Below are positions 1 through 9,680 of a stretch of 64,000 nt of DNA, piece by piece. Both the position numbers and the translations under genes were made by a program. A model generated the notes under the pieces. The model did no database searches and was not told the origin of the DNA. It saw nothing but the letters and a program-made list of their open reading frames with translations. The number at the start of each line of letters is the position of its first letter. Within the stretch, counting starts at the first letter, position 1. Source of the DNA: Holdemanella sp. MSK.7.32 (GTDB lineage Bacteria; Bacillota_I; Bacilli_A; Erysipelotrichales; Erysipelotrichaceae); NCBI RefSeq assembly GCF_024460475.1, contig NZ_JANFYN010000009.1, positions 1-64,000 of the forward strand, written 5' to 3'.

Positions 1-1027
<1,027 letters not shown>

Positions 1028-1085
1028 GAATATGGAATTTCTTCAGAATAGTTGTTCGGTTTTGAGGGATCGAAAGAGAACTCAA

Positions 1086-1202
1086 GATCCGGTGGCGATA
1101 GCAAAGTGGACACACCTGAACTCATCCCGAACTCAGAAGTTAAGCACTTTCACGGCGACAATAGTTGGGCTTGCCCCTGCGAAGATAGCTAGCTGCCGGG
1201 TC
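1086..1202 (+). rRNA. rrf: 5S ribosomal RNA
   Basis: A stretch of about 117 nt, 58 nt after the 23S end, has the conserved 5S core CCGAACTCAGAAGTTAAGC. Its ends pair in helix I: 1086-1096 with 1192-1202. A run of ten T residues follows at 1204-1213, so the helix plus T-tract probably ends the rRNA operon. Confidence 0.95.
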
Positions 1203-1211
1203 CTTTTTTTT

Positions 1212-1240
1212 TTGCCTTTTTTGTAGTTTTATTGTAAAAT
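1212..1240 (+). promoter_or_regulatory. Sigma-A-type promoter for the DUF1846 operon
   Basis: TTGCCT (1212-1217), a 17-bp spacer and TAAAAT (1235-1240). The -35 box begins inside the T-tract that ends the rRNA operon, so the next operon starts with almost no spacer. Confidence 0.5.
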
Positions 1241-1265
1241 CATGAGTTGTATGGAGATTGAAATT

Positions 1266-2729
1266 ATGAAAAAAATTGGATTTAATAATCAAAAATATTT
1301 AGAAATGCAGTCAGAGCATATTAAAGAAAGAATTTCTCAATTTGGAGATAAATTATATTTGGAGTTTGGTGGAAAATTATTTGATGATAATCATGCTTCT
1401 CGTGTATTACCTGGATTTTCGCCAGATTCAAAATTACAAATGTTGATGCAGTTAAAAGATGATGCTGAAATTGTCATTGTTATTAATGCTAATGATATTG
1501 AACAAAATAAAACTCGTTCAGATTTACAAATTACATATCAAGAAGATGTTTTGCGTTTGATCAATGAATTTACACAAAGAGGATTATATGTTGGAAGTGT
1601 TGTTGTGACACAATATAATCGTCAAAAAGCAGTTGATTTATTTAAAGCTCGTTTGAAACGTAGAAAAATTGACGTATATTTCCACTACTTTATTGAAGGA
1701 TATCCAACAGATACTAAAAAAATCATTTCGGATTCTGGATTTGGAAAGAATGATTATGTTAAGACAACAAGACCTTTAGTTGTTGTAACGGCTCCAGGTC
1801 CTGGTAGCGGTAAAATGGCTACTTGTTTATCACAGTTATATCATGAACATAAACATGGCATTAAGGCAGGATACGCAAAATATGAAACTTTCCCTATTTG
1901 GAATTTACCTTTGAATCATCCTGTAAATTTGGCTTATGAAGCTGCAACTGCAGATTTGGCAGATGTAAATATGATTGACCCATTCCATTTACAGGCTTAC
2001 AATGAAGTAACAGTTAACTATAATCGTGACATTGAGATTTTTCCTGTCCTAAAGAACATTTTTGAAGAAATATATGGTTCAAGTCCTTATCAAAGTCCAA
2101 CAGATATGGGTGTAAATATGGCGGGTTTATGTATTAGTGATGATGAAGCATGTTGTAATGCAAGTAACCAGGAAATCATTCGTCGTTATTTTGTAAGTAA
2201 AACAAGATATGCGCATGAACTATGTTCATATGAAGAAGTTCAAAAACAAGAAGTTGTTATGAACAAAGCGGGTATTACAGAATTAGATCGTCCTTGTGTT
2301 GTGGCTGCACGTAAAAAAGAAGAACAAACTCATTCTTTCTCTGGGGCTATTGAATTGGATGATGGAACAATTATTACAGGAAAAACAACGAATTTAATGG
2401 GTGCTTGTTCAGCTGTTTTAATGAATGTATTAAAACATCTTGCAGGAATTGATAAAAAGAAAGTTTTAATTTCACCAGAAGCTATTTTACCTATCCAAAA
2501 CTTAAAAACAGAATATCTTGGTTCGGTAAATCCAAGACTTCATTCAAATGAAATTTTAATTGCGCTATCTGTTTCTGCTTTGCATAGTGAAGATGCAAAG
2601 AAAGCATTAGCTATGTTACCAAAATTAAAAGGTATGCAGGCTCATGTGACTTGTGATGTTGCGGATGTAGATTTAAGCATTTATGCGAATTTAGGCATTA
2701 TGCTTACATATGATGCTAATAAAAAGTAG
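1266..2729 (+). CDS. DUF1846 family protein
   Basis: This 487-residue protein matches the DUF1846 family in length and in its start (KIGFNNQKYLEMQSEHIKER), and in the segment APGPGSGKMATCLSQLYHE around residue 180. That segment resembles a P-loop but is not a standard Walker A. No signal peptide or membrane span is seen, so it should be cytosolic. The biochemical function of the family is not established to my knowledge. The ATG at 1266 is chosen because TGGAG lies about 9 bases upstream; an in-frame ATG at 1242 has no ribosome binding site and lies at the expected transcription start. It heads a tight operon: the next gene begins 9 bp after its stop. Confidence 0.88.
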   Translation: MKKIGFNNQKYLEMQSEHIKERISQFGDKLYLEFGGKLFDDNHASRVLPGFSPDSKLQMLMQLKDDAEIVIVINANDIEQNKTRSDLQITYQEDVLRLINEFTQRGLYVGSVVVTQYNRQKAVDLFKARLKRRKIDVYFHYFIEGYPTDTKKIISDSGFGKNDYVKTTRPLVVVTAPGPGSGKMATCLSQLYHEHKHGIKAGYAKYETFPIWNLPLNHPVNLAYEAATADLADVNMIDPFHLQAYNEVTVNYNRDIEIFPVLKNIFEEIYGSSPYQSPTDMGVNMAGLCISDDEACCNASNQEIIRRYFVSKTRYAHELCSYEEVQKQEVVMNKAGITELDRPCVVAARKKEEQTHSFSGAIELDDGTIITGKTTNLMGACSAVLMNVLKHLAGIDKKKVLISPEAILPIQNLKTEYLGSVNPRLHSNEILIALSVSALHSEDAKKALAMLPKLKGMQAHVTCDVADVDLSIYANLGIMLTYDANKK

Positions 2730-2738
2730 GAGGTTTCT

Positions 2739-3026
2739 ATGGCAAAATCAATTCCTAGCTCTGGAGCAGGAGCTGTTCGTATTATTTTAAAAAATAAGGA
2801 TGCTTTCCATTTTGATTTAAGAGAAAAGAAAGAAGAAAATGGAAAACAAAGTTATTTGTTTGATGTATATTACGAAAATACTACGGGTACTTTAAATGTA
2901 TTGATGGATAATGGTGAACCCGTTATTGCAGCATTGAATTTAAGTTTGGGTAAAGTTATCACTTTGTCTAATGATACAAACTTAAAAAAATTATGTAATT
3001 ATGTAGTAGATAAGGTGAATGCATAA
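2739..3026 (+). CDS. Small hypothetical protein, DUF1846-operon partner 1
   Basis: I do not recognise this 95-residue protein. It is preceded by AGGAGG (2729-2734) and lies between the DUF1846 gene and a 99-residue unknown, whose ATG overlaps its stop, so translational coupling is likely. The sequence is soluble and looks beta-rich, with alternating hydrophobic and charged stretches (LKNKDAFHFDLREKKEENGK). It has no cysteine cluster, signal peptide or membrane span. The gene is real by coding quality and spacing; no function can be assigned. Its position next to DUF1846 and a nucleoside phosphorylase is the only clue. Confidence 0.75.
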   Translation: MAKSIPSSGAGAVRIILKNKDAFHFDLREKKEENGKQSYLFDVYYENTTGTLNVLMDNGEPVIAALNLSLGKVITLSNDTNLKKLCNYVVDKVNA

Positions 3027-3325
3027 TGAAGATAAGATTGCATGTGGTTGTTGACAAAGAAGATGATGCTGTTGTTGAAGTTGTTCAAAATGCATTGAAT
3101 GAAATTTGTTCAAAGATGTCTTATTCTCCAAGTCGTCTACAGCCGAGTTTAGCTGGTTGTATGGAGTTTTATGCGACAAGTGATTTGAGTGAAGATGAAA
3201 TCGATGATTTATTATCAAAATTGAATAATGACTGGGATGGAGAAAATGATGATTGTCAGGCTTATAGCTTTAATACGACAATGTTTCATCCAAATGTCTA
3301 CTATTTACAATTCCAATCTTTCTAG
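3026..3325 (+). CDS. Small acidic hypothetical protein, DUF1846-operon partner 2
   Basis: This 99-residue protein starts on an ATG that overlaps the stop of the upstream gene by one base (TAATG). It is strongly acidic, with the runs VDKEDDAVVEVV, DLSEDEIDDLL and DWDGENDD. It lacks membrane segments. I cannot place it in a family with confidence. The acidic character suggests a binding or regulatory partner, but that is only an inference. It is followed 8 bp later by uridine phosphorylase, so the four genes form one transcription unit. Confidence 0.75.
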   Translation: MKIRLHVVVDKEDDAVVEVVQNALNEICSKMSYSPSRLQPSLAGCMEFYATSDLSEDEIDDLLSKLNNDWDGENDDCQAYSFNTTMFHPNVYYLQFQSF

Positions 3326-3333
3326 GATATATT

Positions 3334-4119
3334 ATGATTGATTACACAGAAGGTTCAAATAAACAATATCATACTCAATTAGAGGAAAATGGTGTTGGAA
3401 ATTATGTTATTTTAACGGGAGATCCCAAAAGAGTAAAGGATATCGCATCTTATTTAGATGATGCATATTTTGTTGCGGACAATCGTGAATATGTTACATA
3501 TTCAGGATATATTAATGGAGTATTATGCAGCGTGGTTTCAACGGGTATTGGTGGAGCTAGCACTGCAATCGCAATGGAAGAGCTTATTCAACTAGGGTGT
3601 CATACATTTTTACGTGTAGGTACATGTGGTGGTATGCGTCTTGATGTTCAAGGTGGAGATATTGTAATTGCAAGTGGTGCCATTCGTCAAGAAGGTACAA
3701 CACGTGAATATGCACCTATTGAATTTCCAGCTGTTCCTCATTTTGAAGTTTTAAATGTGCAAGTCGAAAGTGCAAAAAAACTTAATCTTCCTTATCATGT
3801 AGGTGTTGTTCAAAGTAAGGATTCTTTTTTTGGTCAGCATGCACCGGAAACAATGCCAGTTTATCAAGAGTTGCAAAACAAATGGGATGCGTATTGCAGA
3901 CTGGATTGTCTGGCTTCGGAAATGGAATCAAGTACTGTGTTTATTGTAGGACAAACTCGTCATGTTCGTAGTGGAGCTATGTTTTTATGTTTAGCGAATC
4001 AGGAAAGAGAAAAAGCAGGATTATCAAATATTCAAAATCATGATTTAAAACCATTAATGAAATGTGCTGTTTTAACACTGAAAAATTTGATACAAAAAGA
4101 TGAGGCTGAGAATCACTAG
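3334..4119 (+). CDS. udp: Uridine phosphorylase (PNP/UDP family)
   Basis: Cleaves uridine with phosphate to uracil and ribose-1-phosphate in pyrimidine salvage. The 261 residues fit the family, which runs to about 250-260. The GDPKR motif (about residues 29-33) carries the phosphate-binding arginine. STGIGGASTAIAMEEL and RVGTCGGMR follow in the expected order, and ASEMESSTVF near residue 190 is the ribose-binding segment with its conserved glutamates. Last gene of the DUF1846 operon. Its TAG stop lies in the loop of a terminator and overlaps the stop of the convergent nnr gene. A related nucleoside phosphorylase specificity cannot be ruled out from sequence alone. Confidence 0.9.
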   Translation: MIDYTEGSNKQYHTQLEENGVGNYVILTGDPKRVKDIASYLDDAYFVADNREYVTYSGYINGVLCSVVSTGIGGASTAIAMEELIQLGCHTFLRVGTCGGMRLDVQGGDIVIASGAIRQEGTTREYAPIEFPAVPHFEVLNVQVESAKKLNLPYHVGVVQSKDSFFGQHAPETMPVYQELQNKWDAYCRLDCLASEMESSTVFIVGQTRHVRSGAMFLCLANQEREKAGLSNIQNHDLKPLMKCAVLTLKNLIQKDEAENH

Positions 4120-4134
4120 GATCTCAGCCTTTTT
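4092..4134. terminator. Bidirectional terminator shared by udp and nnr
   Basis: A 9-bp stem, AGGCTGAGA (4103-4111) with TCTCAGCCT (4122-4130), has T residues at 4130-4134 for the plus strand. For the minus strand, A residues at 4094-4098 give a T-tract. The palindrome CTAG (4116-4119) in the loop supplies the TAG stop codon of both genes. Confidence 0.85.
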
Positions 4135-5612
4135 AATGTGTTTGGAATATTGTTGATAATATCTTCTGGCATGAAACTTGCTGAATCTATATCAAGTTTG
4201 GCACTTTGCGAATGGATATAGGCAGCACATAGAGCCGCTTGTAAACTATCTTTGCACTGTCCAAGCATCGCAACGACAATACCACATAAAATATCACCAC
4301 TGCCGCCTTTTGCCAGACCTGCATTTTGTGCATCTAAAACATAGACATTGCCTTGATGGGCAATATAGGTTTGACTTGATTTTAGTATTAGTACACAGCT
4401 TGGATATTCTTTTGAAAAGCCGCGAGCCACTTCGAATGGGTTTGATAAAATGGTTGAAACATGGATACCTGTTAAATCGGACATTTCTTTAATATGCGGA
4501 GTTAAAATTGTGGTTTCACTCCGTTTTAATAATTCAATATTCTTTTGTGTAGCCCATAATGCATCGGCATCAAGTACTATTTTTTTGTCACTTTTTAAAG
4601 CTTGTTCAACTAAAGCGACAGTAATGTTGTTTTTTTGCATGCCATTTCCAATTGAAATAATTGAATAATTGTTAATATTTTGTTTCAACAAATCAATGGC
4701 TTTAGAACTAAATATACCATTGCGATCGGCACATTGAAGAAGCATATAAAAATCGGATTTGATTGCGAGAACATTAGAAATACATTCAGGAACCATCAAA
4801 GTAAGAGTTCCAATACCACTTTTATAAGCACTAAGACTTGCCATATGGATTGCACCATGCATGTTTTGACTTCCGCCAATCATTAGGGCTTTTCCAAAAG
4901 TTGACTTATGTGCATTCAATGGGCGATTTGGTAGATGGATATCCTCTTCATTTAGAACTTTAATTTTGTCCATGCATTTTTGATGAAGTATTTGAGGGAT
5001 TCCGATATCTACGAGATATAATTTGCCACAATGATTTTTTCCTTCATTTAACCATTGTCCTTGTTTGTAGCAATCTAAACTAATCGTATAATCTGCATGA
5101 ATGGCGCATCCAAGAACATTTCCCATAGTGGAATCAATGCCACTAGGCATATCAATACTGATAATGGTTGAATGAGATGTGTTAACGGTTTGAATCATAG
5201 TTTTATAAAATCCGGTAATATCTCTAGATAATCCATTGCCAAAAAGGCAATCAATATAAATGTCATAAGTGACATTAGGAAGATTTTGGCTGAATGGAAT
5301 CTTTAGATTTTGTATCATTTGAAATTGAATTTTTTCATCCTCTGACATTTTTTTAATTTCTGGAACCACAACATATAGATTTGCATATTTAGGCTGTAGA
5401 AGTCTTGCGATTGCTAATCCATCGGCACCATTATTTCCAGGACCGCAAAGAATGCAGATAGATTGGTTTGTATTTGTGATTTGTTCAATAATTTCGGCTG
5501 ATTTTAAAGCTGCATGTTCCATCAAAATCAAACTTGGAATCTGGTATGTTTTGATGGCTGCATGATCAATGTTTCGAGCCGTAGTTTGCGTATGTATATA
5601 GGCTGGATACAT
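4116..5612 (-). CDS. nnr: Bifunctional NAD(P)HX epimerase / ADP-dependent dehydratase
   Basis: Repairs hydrated NADH and NADPH. The 498-residue protein has the usual two halves. The N-terminal YjeF_N epimerase (about 1-210) has CGPGNNGADGLAIARLL and the IDMPSGIDSTMG segment. The C-terminal ribokinase-like dehydratase (about 215-498) has MIGGSQNMHGAIHMA, an LTPH segment and the NAGLAKGGSGDILCG motif that holds the catalytic aspartate. The ATG at 5612 is preceded by AAGGAGTG. Convergent with udp, with the stop codons overlapping in one palindrome. Monocistronic by layout, divergent from the flippase gene. Confidence 0.92.
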   Translation of the reverse strand: MYPAYIHTQTTARNIDHAAIKTYQIPSLILMEHAALKSAEIIEQITNTNQSICILCGPGNNGADGLAIARLLQPKYANLYVVVPEIKKMSEDEKIQFQMIQNLKIPFSQNLPNVTYDIYIDCLFGNGLSRDITGFYKTMIQTVNTSHSTIISIDMPSGIDSTMGNVLGCAIHADYTISLDCYKQGQWLNEGKNHCGKLYLVDIGIPQILHQKCMDKIKVLNEEDIHLPNRPLNAHKSTFGKALMIGGSQNMHGAIHMASLSAYKSGIGTLTLMVPECISNVLAIKSDFYMLLQCADRNGIFSSKAIDLLKQNINNYSIISIGNGMQKNNITVALVEQALKSDKKIVLDADALWATQKNIELLKRSETTILTPHIKEMSDLTGIHVSTILSNPFEVARGFSKEYPSCVLILKSSQTYIAHQGNVYVLDAQNAGLAKGGSGDILCGIVVAMLGQCKDSLQAALCAAYIHSQSAKLDIDSASFMPEDIINNIPNTLKRLRS

Positions 5613-5633
5613 AATCTCACACTCCTTATCTTT

Positions 5634-5688
5634 ACTATACTCTTAATATATAAAAAATCATAATACTTTTAAGGATGTATGTTATAAT
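5634..5688. promoter_or_regulatory. Divergent promoter region, nnr and flippase
   Basis: Plus strand: an extended -10, TGTTATAAT, with the hexamer at 5683-5688, ahead of the flippase gene. No good -35 is seen. Minus strand: TATAGT (complement of 5634-5639) with a weak -35 about 17 bp upstream, ahead of nnr. The whole intergenic gap is only 100 bp. Confidence 0.45.
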
Positions 5689-5712
5689 TATGAAATTGGG
5701 GGTATTTATTTT

Positions 5713-7320
5713 ATGTCGAAATCTTCAGCGGCCAAAAAGTCGATTATTGTTGGCGGCCTGATCGGAACAGGCGGTCTATTTGTATCAAAACTAATTGGAT
5801 TGGCTTATACAATTCCATTTTCATATATACTTCAATCGGAAGCGTATCAGTCTGTATATGCACAATCTTATAATATATATGCGTATTTATTGACGATCTT
5901 TCAGTCGGGAGTCCCTTTTGCGGTGGCCACACTTGTAGCTCGTTATATTGCTTTAGAAGATGCGAAAAGTGTTATTTTAGTAAAGAAAATTGCTTTTGCA
6001 ATTTTAGGTTTAACGGGATTTGTTGGAATGATCCTCTTATTTACTTTATCGAATGTAATTGCGCCAGCTATGGTCGCCAAGAATGCGGATATCATGGCAA
6101 ACTGTTTAAAAATATTATCTCTAGCGATTTTTCTTGTTCCTGTATTATCTGCATTTAGAGGATATTATCAAGGCTTAAAAGAAATGGAAGAATATGCTTT
6201 TTCACAAGCTTTTGAACAAGTATTCCGTGTTGCCTTTTTACTAAGTGCAGCATGCCTTGTAGTCTATGCGTTTGGCTGGGATAAAAAGTATGCATTATAT
6301 GCGGCGGTTATGTCAACTTCAGTGGCAACGATTGCGGCAATTGTTCAATTTGCGTATTTTGATCGTAAACACCAATGTGTAGTGGATGAAATGGCACAAA
6401 GACAAACGACACGTTCTCATTCAGCTAAGAAAATCTTCAGAGAAATTCTTATCCTAGCCATTCCTTATTTAGTAGTCGCAATTTTAGGAAATATTGACCA
6501 GGTATTTAATGGTTTCTTACTTCCTACAGGATTAAAGATGCATTATAATGCCAAAGATACAACGACTGTCATTTCTGCATCAAACTATGTGGCAGGTAAA
6601 TTAAATGCGATCCCAATGATTTTGGGTCCTGGTTTTGCGACAGCGATAATTCCGCATATTTCAGAGGCTTTGTCAAAGAAAAATTATAAGTTAGTTAAGA
6701 AAAATGTGTTGGATAGTATCAACGTAGTTTTATATGTAGCTATTCCTGTATCGTTTTGTATTTTTGCGTATGCAGGACCATTGAATTACACGTTATATTA
6801 TTCCGAAAACTTAGAATTGTGTACATTCGTTGTACAATGGATGGCTTTGGAAGGTTTCTTATCTACATTAGCTCCGTTAGTTACGAATTTAATGGTTTCT
6901 TTGGAATTAAGAAAAAATGTATTAAAAAATCTTGCGATTGGTGTATTGATCAAAGGAGTTCTTTTGATTCCATTTGTATGGATCATGGGGATCGCGGGTG
7001 CTGTTATTTCAAGCTTTATTGGTACAGGATATATCATTTATAAAAATTTAAAAGAGATTCAAGATGTATACAACATTTCATATCGTAAAACTTCAATTAT
7101 TGTAGTGCGTATTTTGATTGGATTGTTCGCGTTATGGATTACTTCAATACTTCTATCTAAAGTTGGATTGTATGGTGTTGAAGGATCAAAACTTTCATGT
7201 TTGTTCAAGATGTGTTTAAATGGTTTATTAGGTGTAATTGTATATGTGGTAGTTACTTTGTATTTAAAAGTTCCACAAAGTATTTTTCACTTTCAACTAA
7301 GAAAGAAATCGGGTGTATAA
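5713..7320 (+). CDS. MurJ/SpoVB-type lipid flippase (MOP superfamily)
   Basis: A 535-residue polytopic membrane protein of the polysaccharide-export branch of the MOP superfamily, in the SpoVB/YtgP/MurJ group. These flip lipid-linked cell-wall precursors such as lipid II. The N-terminus (GGLIGTGGLFVSKLIGLAYTIPF) is typical of the group, and FRGYYQGLKEMEEYAFSQAFEQVFR around residue 150 is the conserved family signature. About 13-14 membrane spans are expected from the hydrophobic runs. GGGGGT upstream serves as ribosome binding site. The neighbours mnmG (next start 2 bp after its stop) and a divisome protein fit a growth/division operon. Which of the flippase paralogues it is cannot be settled here. 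Confidence 0.85.
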   Translation: MSKSSAAKKSIIVGGLIGTGGLFVSKLIGLAYTIPFSYILQSEAYQSVYAQSYNIYAYLLTIFQSGVPFAVATLVARYIALEDAKSVILVKKIAFAILGLTGFVGMILLFTLSNVIAPAMVAKNADIMANCLKILSLAIFLVPVLSAFRGYYQGLKEMEEYAFSQAFEQVFRVAFLLSAACLVVYAFGWDKKYALYAAVMSTSVATIAAIVQFAYFDRKHQCVVDEMAQRQTTRSHSAKKIFREILILAIPYLVVAILGNIDQVFNGFLLPTGLKMHYNAKDTTTVISASNYVAGKLNAIPMILGPGFATAIIPHISEALSKKNYKLVKKNVLDSINVVLYVAIPVSFCIFAYAGPLNYTLYYSENLELCTFVVQWMALEGFLSTLAPLVTNLMVSLELRKNVLKNLAIGVLIKGVLLIPFVWIMGIAGAVISSFIGTGYIIYKNLKEIQDVYNISYRKTSIIVVRILIGLFALWITSILLSKVGLYGVEGSKLSCLFKMCLNGLLGVIVYVVVTLYLKVPQSIFHFQLRKKSGV

Positions 7321-7321
7321 A

Positions 7322-9169
7322 ATGTATGATGTAGTAGTTGTTGGAGCTGGACATGCCGGAATTGAGGCTTGTTTGGCGGCGAGTCGAATGAATAAAAAAA
7401 CGGCTATCGTAACGTTAAGTAAAGATATGATTGGTTCGATGCCATGTAATCCTAGTGTAGGAGGACCGGCAAAAGGAATTGTAGTTCGTGAAATTGATGC
7501 CTTGGGTGGTATGATGCCTGTTGCGGCAGATAAAACGGCTTTACAGTTTAAGATGTTGAATACGACAAAAGGACCTGGAGTTTGGAGTTTGCGTGTTCAA
7601 AGCGATAAGATTGCTTATAAACGTTTTATGAAAAAAGCATTAGAAGAACAGGATAATTTAGATATTATTGAGGCAGCATGTAAAATTGTTGTAATCAAGG
7701 ATGGAAAAGCCTGTGGTGTTGAGTTAGAAGATGGAACATTTATTGAAAGTAAGACGGTTGTTTTGACAACAGGTACTTATATGACAAGTAATGTTTTAAG
7801 AGGACATACTTCCACTGTTTCTGGTCCAGAAGATCAAAGGACGGTTAATACGTTGTCAGAATCATTGCGTGAGGCTGGAATTAAAACTTTCCGTTTAAAG
7901 ACGGGGACACCACCTCGTATTAAAATGGATACAATTGATTTTTCAAAGACAGAACCACAACCAGGGACAAATCAATTTTTGCGCTTTAGTGAAACAACAA
8001 AACAAGAGGATGTATTGCCTTTTGAAAAACAAGAGATTTGCCATTTAATTTATACACAGCCAGAAACGCATGAAATCATTCATACACATTTGCATGATTC
8101 TGCAATGTATTCTGGGTTAGTAAAAGGGGTAGGTCCTCGTTATTGTCCAAGTATTGAAGATAAATTGGTTCGTTTTGCGGATAAAGAAAGACATCAGCTT
8201 TTCTTAGAGCCTGAATCTAAAGAATTAGATACAATTTACATTCAAGGATTCTCAACATCAATGCCTATTGATGTACAGGAAAAGATGGTTCATTCTTTGC
8301 CGGGACTTGAAAATTGTGTGATTGAAAAATATGCGTATGCGATTGAATATGATGCGATTGATCCACTTCAGATGAAGCCGAATATGGAAAATAAAATTGT
8401 TGAGAATTTATTTACGGCAGGACAGGTCAATGGTACGAGCGGATATGAAGAAGCGGCTGGTCAAGGATTGATGGCTGGGGCGAATGCGGCATTGAAAGTG
8501 GATGGTAAAGAACCATTTGTTCTTCGTCGTGATGAAGCTTATATTGGTGTCATGTTAGATGATTTATGTACAAAAGGAACAAAGGAACCTTATCGTTTAT
8601 TAACTTCAAGAGCGGAATATAGATTGTTGCTACGTCATGACAATGCGGATCAAAGATTGCTTGAAAAAGGCTATGAAATTGGTTTGGTTTCACAAGAAAG
8701 ATATGATGCATATAAAAAGAAGATGGATGATATTGAGGCTGCTCGAGAAGAACTTTCAAATGCACATATTAAACCGAATGGTGAGGTCAATGAATATCTT
8801 GATAGCTTAGGCTTTGATCCATTGGCACATGGATGTAGTGCATTGGATTTAATTAAACGTCCAAAAATTACAGTTAAGGGCTTGGCAAAATATACGGGAT
8901 TGGATTATGAAACTCAAATCAATGAGCAGATTGAGATCCAAACAAAGTATGCTGGTTATATTGCCAAGGCAAAGCGCGATGCGAAACATTTACAACAGAT
9001 GGAAAAAATGAAGCTTCCAACTGATTTGGATTATGAAAATATGGATAATTTATCTTTGGAGGCAAGACAAAAATTAACGGCTATCAAGCCTTTAACATTA
9101 GGACAAGCAAGTCGTATTTCTGGTATAAATCCTAGTGATATTGCGATTTTAGCTATGCGTGTGAAATAA
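7322..9169 (+). CDS. mnmG: tRNA uridine-5-carboxymethylaminomethyl modification enzyme MnmG (GidA)
   Basis: FAD-dependent partner of MnmE; the complex installs cmnm5 on U34 of several tRNAs. The 615 residues fit the family. VVVVGAGHAGIEA at the N-terminus binds FAD, and CNPSVGGPAKG (about 45-55), RLKTGTPPRI and GPRYCPSIEDK follow. The C-terminus keeps the EYRLLLRHDNADQRL and GQASRISGINPSDIAIL segments. The ATG at 7322 is preferred over an in-frame GTG at 7313, because family members begin right at this point (MYDVVVVG). It starts 2 bp after the flippase stop, so the two are co-transcribed. mnmE is not in the window. Confidence 0.95.
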   Translation: MYDVVVVGAGHAGIEACLAASRMNKKTAIVTLSKDMIGSMPCNPSVGGPAKGIVVREIDALGGMMPVAADKTALQFKMLNTTKGPGVWSLRVQSDKIAYKRFMKKALEEQDNLDIIEAACKIVVIKDGKACGVELEDGTFIESKTVVLTTGTYMTSNVLRGHTSTVSGPEDQRTVNTLSESLREAGIKTFRLKTGTPPRIKMDTIDFSKTEPQPGTNQFLRFSETTKQEDVLPFEKQEICHLIYTQPETHEIIHTHLHDSAMYSGLVKGVGPRYCPSIEDKLVRFADKERHQLFLEPESKELDTIYIQGFSTSMPIDVQEKMVHSLPGLENCVIEKYAYAIEYDAIDPLQMKPNMENKIVENLFTAGQVNGTSGYEEAAGQGLMAGANAALKVDGKEPFVLRRDEAYIGVMLDDLCTKGTKEPYRLLTSRAEYRLLLRHDNADQRLLEKGYEIGLVSQERYDAYKKKMDDIEAAREELSNAHIKPNGEVNEYLDSLGFDPLAHGCSALDLIKRPKITVKGLAKYTGLDYETQINEQIEIQTKYAGYIAKAKRDAKHLQQMEKMKLPTDLDYENMDNLSLEARQKLTAIKPLTLGQASRISGINPSDIAILAMRVK

Positions 9170-9175
9170 TTTACA

Positions 9176-9205
9176 TTGAAATCGTTTTCTATTATATGCT
9201 ATAGT
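9176..9205 (+). promoter_or_regulatory. Sigma-A-type promoter for the DivIC/FtsB-like gene
   Basis: TTGAAA (9176-9181), an 18-bp spacer and TATAGT (9200-9205), preceded by TG at the extended -10 position. Confidence 0.5.
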
Positions 9206-9222
9206 AAAAAGGGGATAAAAAT

Positions 9223-9513
9223 ATGAAGGGAAAACGAAAAAAAGTTCAACATTTCTTTGTGTATATCGCAATGCTGGTTATGTCTGGCTTTTTAATCATG
9301 GGTGGTTTGCAGCAATTGTCAATGACGCATGAGTTAAAGTCGAGTATTGTTCAAAAGGAAAAAGAAAAAAAAGAATTGTCTTCTAAAAAGAAAGAATTGG
9401 AGAAGGCAAAACAGAATCTGACAAATCCAGATTATGTTGAATATATTGCACGTGGAAAATACTTAGTGACAAAAGAGGGGGAGCAAGTATTTAAATTTCC
9501 AAGTAAAGACTAA
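9223..9513 (+). CDS. Septum formation initiator, DivIC/FtsB-like
   Basis: A 96-residue bitopic protein. A short basic N-terminus (MKGKRKK) is followed by one membrane span (about residues 10-30) and a lysine/glutamate-rich coiled coil (about 36-66). The C-terminal NPDYVEYIARGKYLVTKEGEQVF is the conserved DivIC/FtsB signature. Such proteins link FtsL and other divisome parts at the septum. The ribosome binding site is GGGG about 8 bases upstream of the ATG. A terminator overlaps the TAA stop, so it ends the transcript. The gene is often annotated divIC or ftsB in Firmicutes; I leave the symbol open. Confidence 0.85.
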   Translation: MKGKRKKVQHFFVYIAMLVMSGFLIMGGLQQLSMTHELKSSIVQKEKEKKELSSKKKELEKAKQNLTNPDYVEYIARGKYLVTKEGEQVFKFPSKD

Positions 9514-9539
9514 CTAGGCTATTGTGGCCTAGTTTTTTT
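9512..9539 (+). terminator. Rho-independent terminator after the DivIC/FtsB-like gene
   Basis: AACTAGGC (9512-9519) pairs with GCCTAGTT (9527-9534), followed by a run of T. The TAA stop (9511-9513) overlaps the base of the stem. Confidence 0.85.
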
Positions 9540-9544
9540 ATGCA

Positions 9545-9570
9545 AAATAAAAAAGTGCATAAGCACTTTT
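9545..9570 (-). terminator. Terminator for the tRNA-Leu transcript
   Basis: AAAAGTGC (9551-9558) pairs with GCACTTTT (9563-9570) around a 4-nt loop. On the minus strand the stem is followed by a T-rich tract, directly downstream of tRNA-Leu. Confidence 0.75.
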
Positions 9571-9580
9571 GATGTCTATA

Positions 9581-9666
9581 TGGTGAGGCCGATGCGATTT
9601 GAACGCACACGAGCATTACTCACTACCCCCTCAAAGTAGCGTGTCTACCGATTCCACCACGGCCTC
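9581..9666 (-). tRNA. tRNA-Leu (anticodon GAG)
   Basis: 86 nt with encoded CCA. The acceptor stem GAGGCCG pairs with CGGCCTC. The anticodon stem CTACT/GGTAG encloses the loop TTGAGGG, giving anticodon GAG (reads CUU/CUC). A long variable arm, as in class II tRNAs, and a TGCG-TTCAAAT-CGCA T-arm complete it. Confidence 0.95.
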
Positions 9667-9680
9667 ATATTGTTAAAATA

